DNA of 17,813 nt, taken from contig JAVKLU010000066.1 in NCBI GenBank assembly GCA_031538895.1, positions 1 through 17,813 of the forward strand. The letters run 5' to 3'. Of this stretch, positions 14,525 through 17,813 are shown piece by piece. Origin of the DNA: JAVKLU01 sp031538895. GTDB lineage: Bacteria; Pseudomonadota; Gammaproteobacteria; Burkholderiales; Burkholderiaceae. The translations under genes were made by a program, and so were the position numbers. The notes beneath the pieces are model-generated. The model searched no databases and was not told the origin of the DNA. It worked only from the letters and a program-made list of their open reading frames with translations. Position 1 is the first letter of the stretch. The number at the start of each line of letters is the position of its first letter.

Positions 14525-17500
14525 TTAACGAGTGCGCTCTATATCTTCAGTGGACTGAGAATTGATCTTCTTTGGGGCGGACAGTTTTTTATCCCTTTGA
14601 TCATTATTTTGATTTTTTTCTATCAGCATGGTTTCAGCTATCTTCCCCTTGCCTGCAAGCTTGGGCAAGCGCGATAGCTTAAGCCTAAAATCTAAATTAA
14701 TCGGCTGTACCGTCTGAATCGATAGGGGTTTTGCACGGTAATCACCGCGGAAAGTCACCGTCCAATCAATCATGTTTTGCATGAGCATTTGCGTATTCAA
14801 AGCACTTGGGAGCATACTTCCAGTGATCTGCGCACTGCCTAATAAATAATTCATCCCAGCTGCGCCGCCTAAGGTTCCAGAAGAGAATTTGACTGACTTA
14901 CCCGTTCCTAATGCAACCGTATCAAATACGCCATTGACCTCGTCAACTGTCACGCGTCCTTGATCTGAGGCTAAAACTCCAACGAGATTAAGATTAACGG
15001 CAGATCCGAGTGAACGGCTTGAAAATCGAGTCGTTCCATCATAGGATTTTTGTGCACTGCCAGTGGCGCTCAGTAGCATTTTTTCAATCACACCGTTTTT
15101 ATTATCCAAAGAGTTAATGATGTAATTCGCGCTGACGTCTGCGCCACTGGCATCTTGCAATCTGGCACGGCTCACCCTAATTGTTTTACCCACGCCGACA
15201 TTTTGATCGTCATAAACGACTTTTACTGAACCCTTGACAACGCTATCACCTAGCAGAATGCCATCAAATACGTTCGTCACCGACGCCGATGATATATTGG
15301 TTCCATCATAAGTTTTGGTCACATTACCAATAGGCGAAAAGGTAATATTTTTGGGGTTGATCACGCTGTTCACGTTATCAACAATAGTGAGTTGATAGTT
15401 GTTGCCGCCATTACCGTCGTCTACCGTCACATTACTGACCGTAACCGTTTTACCCGAACCCACACTCTTATTCGTATACAGAAAAGTTCCGCCATTAAGC
15501 CGATCACTTCCATATAAACGCGTTCCGCCCATCGCTTCGGCTAGGGTTCCCCTTGCCGATAAAGTCCCGTCATATTCTTTGGTCAAGTTCGCTGCACTTA
15601 CGCTGAGATTAGCGGTACTGATCGCGCTCTGCGTACTGTTTTGCACGGTAATAGTGTAATTACGACTCTGATCCAGACCGGCACTATCGCTAATGACAAT
15701 ATTTGATGCGCTGAGCGTTTTACCTGTTCCTACGTTTTTATTGTCAAACTGATACGCAATTGAGCTGATATTTTGAGAGGAAGCAAAACTGGTGCTATTT
15801 CCTAAAGAAAAAACCGCATTCGTTGTCAGGCTAGCGTCGTAAGTTTTGACCACATCGTTCACTGCCACAGTGACATTACGCTTGGTAATCTCTCCCTGAA
15901 GCACTGACACATCAGCACCAGGAACTAATCTATAGTTTGCATTGCTCAAACCTAATCCACTGACTCTCGTCCTGATATTACTTCCTGCATTTGCACTATC
16001 AAACAGCGCGGACGCATTCGCGGTATTTAATGCCACGCTATCGAGAGCGCCCGATAAAACCACGCCCCTTAAGTCTAGACTCGCATTTTGCAGTCCATCG
16101 TACACCTTAGTATTCACTCTTAATCCGGTATAACTAATTAACGCGGGGGTAATATTTGCCCCAATCACTGAGGACGCACTGATAGCACTCAAATTAGTCG
16201 TGAGCAAATTAAAATTTCCCGCATTAGTGCCACTTAAGGTCAGTCCTTCACCCCTTAATCCGATGTTGTCCCCCGCGTTCGCGCTGGCAAAACTGACGCC
16301 GTTTAAAGTCACTCCCGAGGTCGTTAAATTGCTGCTAAATACCGCGCTTATATCGGCAGAGGTCGTTCCGTCATAAACTTTAGAGGCTGCTGTCACCTTA
16401 GTCAGGCTAATATTTAGTGGCGTAATCGTGCCGACATTTGAGTTAATCGTAAAATTGTAGTTAGCGGTTTGATATTTATCAGTCGTTAAGCTCACATTGC
16501 TGGCAGCGTCAATCACACTAGTAGTGCGCACAAAGCTAAGGTCCTCAACGCTACCGTCAGCATCTCTTACTTGTTTGACCGCACCTAAACCCACCGTTAT
16601 TTTTTGAGTGCCCGCGTTCGACGTCTCATAAGAAGGGATAAAGGACAGTAAAAAAGTATCTGTCACGTTTGGAGCAACTATCCCAAATCCGGCATTGGTC
16701 AATCGATTGCCGTCATAAACTTTGCTCACCTGATTGGGTGTGTACGTCACCTCAGCACGACGGATATTGGCACTGGTCGTGAGCGGACTGGAAGAATTGA
16801 CCAGTTGATAATTACCTGAATCCAGTCCCCCTAAGGTCACATTATCCAGGGTGACCACTTTTGCGAGACCGACATTTTTATCAGAAAATGTACCGACTAA
16901 TTGCAGCGATACGTCATCAGCAACACCATTCACGCTGATCGGAGCTGCGCCTGTGGCAAAAGTCGCCGACAATGTCGCGCCTTTTGTCGTGTCGTAAGCC
17001 TTATCCGAAGCGCTAATCGCACTGATGCGAATTGATGCAGGAGTAATCGCATTACTCGCGTTATTCAAAAAGCTAATATTGTAATTTTGACCCGAATTAC
17101 CATCGTTAATAGCAATGGCGGTATTGACCAAGAGCTGTTTACTGCTCCCCACATTCTTATTGACAAAATAAAGGGCCGAATTATTAAGACTGTCACCTGA
17201 AAACACGGTACCACCACTTGCCGCAACCCTCAATACCCCGCTTGCATTGACAGTCCCATCATAAATTTTAGTAATCGCATCACTCGTTAATACCAGATTG
17301 ACTGGCGTAATGTTGGCGTTTAGAGAAGAATCGCTTACAAGTTGGTAATTGGCTTGATCCGCACCACTCATCGAAATACCACTCACCGTGACAACTTTAC
17401 CCGTCCCCACATTTTTATCCGCAAAACTTCCCGTCGCCGCACTCGTATCTACCGTCAGATCGTCACCACCGACCTTACCGGTCACAACGGCGCCAAACGT

Positions 17501-17813
17501 GTTGATCGTCGCGTTCGTCGTGCCATCGTAAACTTTATTCGAAGCGGTAATCCCGCTCACCGTAATATTTGCTTTGGTAATAGTCAGAGTCCCATTCGTT
17601 CTGGTTGTCACGGTATAGCCAGTAGGTGCTGCCACCGCAGAAACATCAATGACATAAGCTCCTGCATTGATATCAGATCCCGCATTGCGCGCGCTGCCAC
17701 TCACCAAGGACGTGCCGTTAGCGACAATCGTCGGACTGCCGCTAATCGTATCGCCATCAATCAAGCCCACTGATGACGAAAAAACCGCGCTCAGATTAGT
17801 CCCTTGCACAGCC
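14525..17813 (-). CDS. YDG-repeat exoprotein (filamentous haemagglutinin/adhesin-like), C-terminal part
   Basis: The reading frame runs through the right edge, so only the last ~1,095 residues are seen. It contains about ten YDG modules. The motif tyrosines fall near residues 94, 183, 272, 365, 479, 570, 657, 746, 834 and 923, counting from the GTG codon at 17809. Spacing is 87-93 except for one 114-residue interval. Most modules read K-x-YDGT near the start; the third has YDT and the seventh YDA. Many carry a central DKNVG-x-GK-like motif and close with NYQL or NY-x-I. A related beta module precedes the first YDG. After the last module a non-repeat tail ends in a lysine-rich, polar stretch. 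Such modules build stalks of large secreted adhesins, commonly two-partner-secretion exoproteins; the N-terminal secretion domain would lie outside the window. No anchor or LPXTG signal is visible. Its stop is 22 bp from the stop of the convergent desuccinylase gene. Confidence 0.88.
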   Translation of the reverse strand, partial: AVQGTNLSAVFSSSVGLIDGDTISGSPTIVANGTSLVSGSARNAGSDINAGAYVIDVSAVAAPTGYTVTTRTNGTLTITKANITVSGITASNKVYDGTTNATINTFGAVVTGKVGGDDLTVDTSAATGSFADKNVGTGKVVTVSGISMSGADQANYQLVSDSSLNANITPVNLVLTSDAITKIYDGTVNASGVLRVAASGGTVFSGDSLNNSALYFVNKNVGSSKQLLVNTAIAINDGNSGQNYNISFLNNASNAITPASIRISAISASDKAYDTTKGATLSATFATGAAPISVNGVADDVSLQLVGTFSDKNVGLAKVVTLDNVTLGGLDSGNYQLVNSSSPLTTSANIRRAEVTYTPNQVSKVYDGNRLTNAGFGIVAPNVTDTFLLSFIPSYETSNAGTQKITVGLGAVKQVRDADGSVEDLSFVRTTSVIDAASNVSLTTDKYQTANYNFTINSNVGTITPLNISLTKVTAASKVYDGTTSADISAVFSSNLTTSGVTLNGVSFASANAGDNIGLRGEGLTLSGTNAGNFNLLTTNLSAISASSVIGANITPALISYTGLRVNTKVYDGLQNASLDLRGVVLSGALDSVALNTANASALFDSANAGSNIRTRVSGLGLSNANYRLVPGADVSVLQGEITKRNVTVAVNDVVKTYDASLTTNAVFSLGNSTSFASSQNISSIAYQFDNKNVGTGKTLSASNIVISDSAGLDQSRNYTITVQNSTQSAISTANLSVSAANLTKEYDGTLSARGTLAEAMGGTRLYGSDRLNGGTFLYTNKSVGSGKTVTVSNVTVDDGNGGNNYQLTIVDNVNSVINPKNITFSPIGNVTKTYDGTNISSASVTNVFDGILLGDSVVKGSVKVVYDDQNVGVGKTIRVSRARLQDASGADVSANYIINSLDNKNGVIEKMLLSATGSAQKSYDGTTRFSSRSLGSAVNLNLVGVLASDQGRVTVDEVNGVFDTVALGTGKSVKFSSGTLGGAAGMNYLLGSAQITGSMLPSALNTQMLMQNMIDWTVTFRGDYRAKPLSIQTVQPINLDFRLKLSRLPKLAGKGKIAETMLIEKNQNNDQRDKKLSAPKKINSQSTEDIERTR

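Noticed and set aside
17342..17773. 143-codon plus-strand frame rich in Arg and His
   Set aside because: It is the antisense shadow of the YDG repeats. Its composition is that of a reversed Thr/Val/Asp/Gly-rich repeat, and no start signal is seen.
14525..17813. CRISPR array or DNA-level tandem repeat in the YDG region
   Set aside because: The repeat is visible at protein level only. Nucleotide copies are strongly diverged, about 267 bases apart, with no conserved short repeat and spacer pattern.

Overview
The window looks like the chromosome of a moderately AT-rich betaproteobacterium, most likely of the order Burkholderiales. The main evidence is PhaR (the polyhydroxyalkanoate repressor) directly followed by rimO, an arrangement familiar from Burkholderiales. 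The proteins have Gram-negative features: a lipoprotein, YDG-repeat exoprotein modules and an aspartoacylase-like enzyme of proteobacterial type. The genus cannot be named from the sequence alone.

Layout. (1) 1-417 is non-coding. It holds an imperfect ~96-bp palindrome at the left edge, then a good sigma70 promoter followed by two LacI-type operators 21 bp apart. (2) 418-5319, plus strand, is an alpha-glucoside import and breakdown operon: periplasmic binding protein, two permeases and a cytoplasmic GH13 alpha-glucosidase. A GC-rich hairpin lies between the binding-protein gene and the first permease gene. No ATPase gene is present. (3) 13230 down to 5357, minus strand, is a tight run of six genes: phaR, rimO, miaB, a small lipoprotein, a secreted subtilisin-family protease and a membrane LTA-synthase-like phosphotransferase/sulfatase. 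From rimO onward the gaps are 0-26 bp. (4) 13369-14502, plus strand, diverges from phaR and encodes a succinylglutamate desuccinylase/aspartoacylase-family zinc enzyme. (5) 14525 to the right edge, minus strand, is the C-terminal part of a large exoprotein made of about ten YDG modules.

How the genes fit together. The first block should import a di- or oligosaccharide such as trehalose, maltose or sucrose and cleave it in the cytoplasm, probably under a sugar-responsive LacI-family repressor encoded elsewhere. The second block joins housekeeping modification genes (rimO, miaB) to three envelope or secreted proteins. The most interesting point is that the small lipoprotein, just upstream of the protease gene, appears to share the I9 propeptide-inhibitor pattern with the protease's own propeptide. 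This suggests a membrane-tethered inhibitor or folding partner for the protease. The protease itself ends in a C-terminal sorting-type tail resembling JDVT-CTERM.

Limits. All family calls come from motif reading without database searches. No tRNA, rRNA, CRISPR array or insertion sequence was seen.
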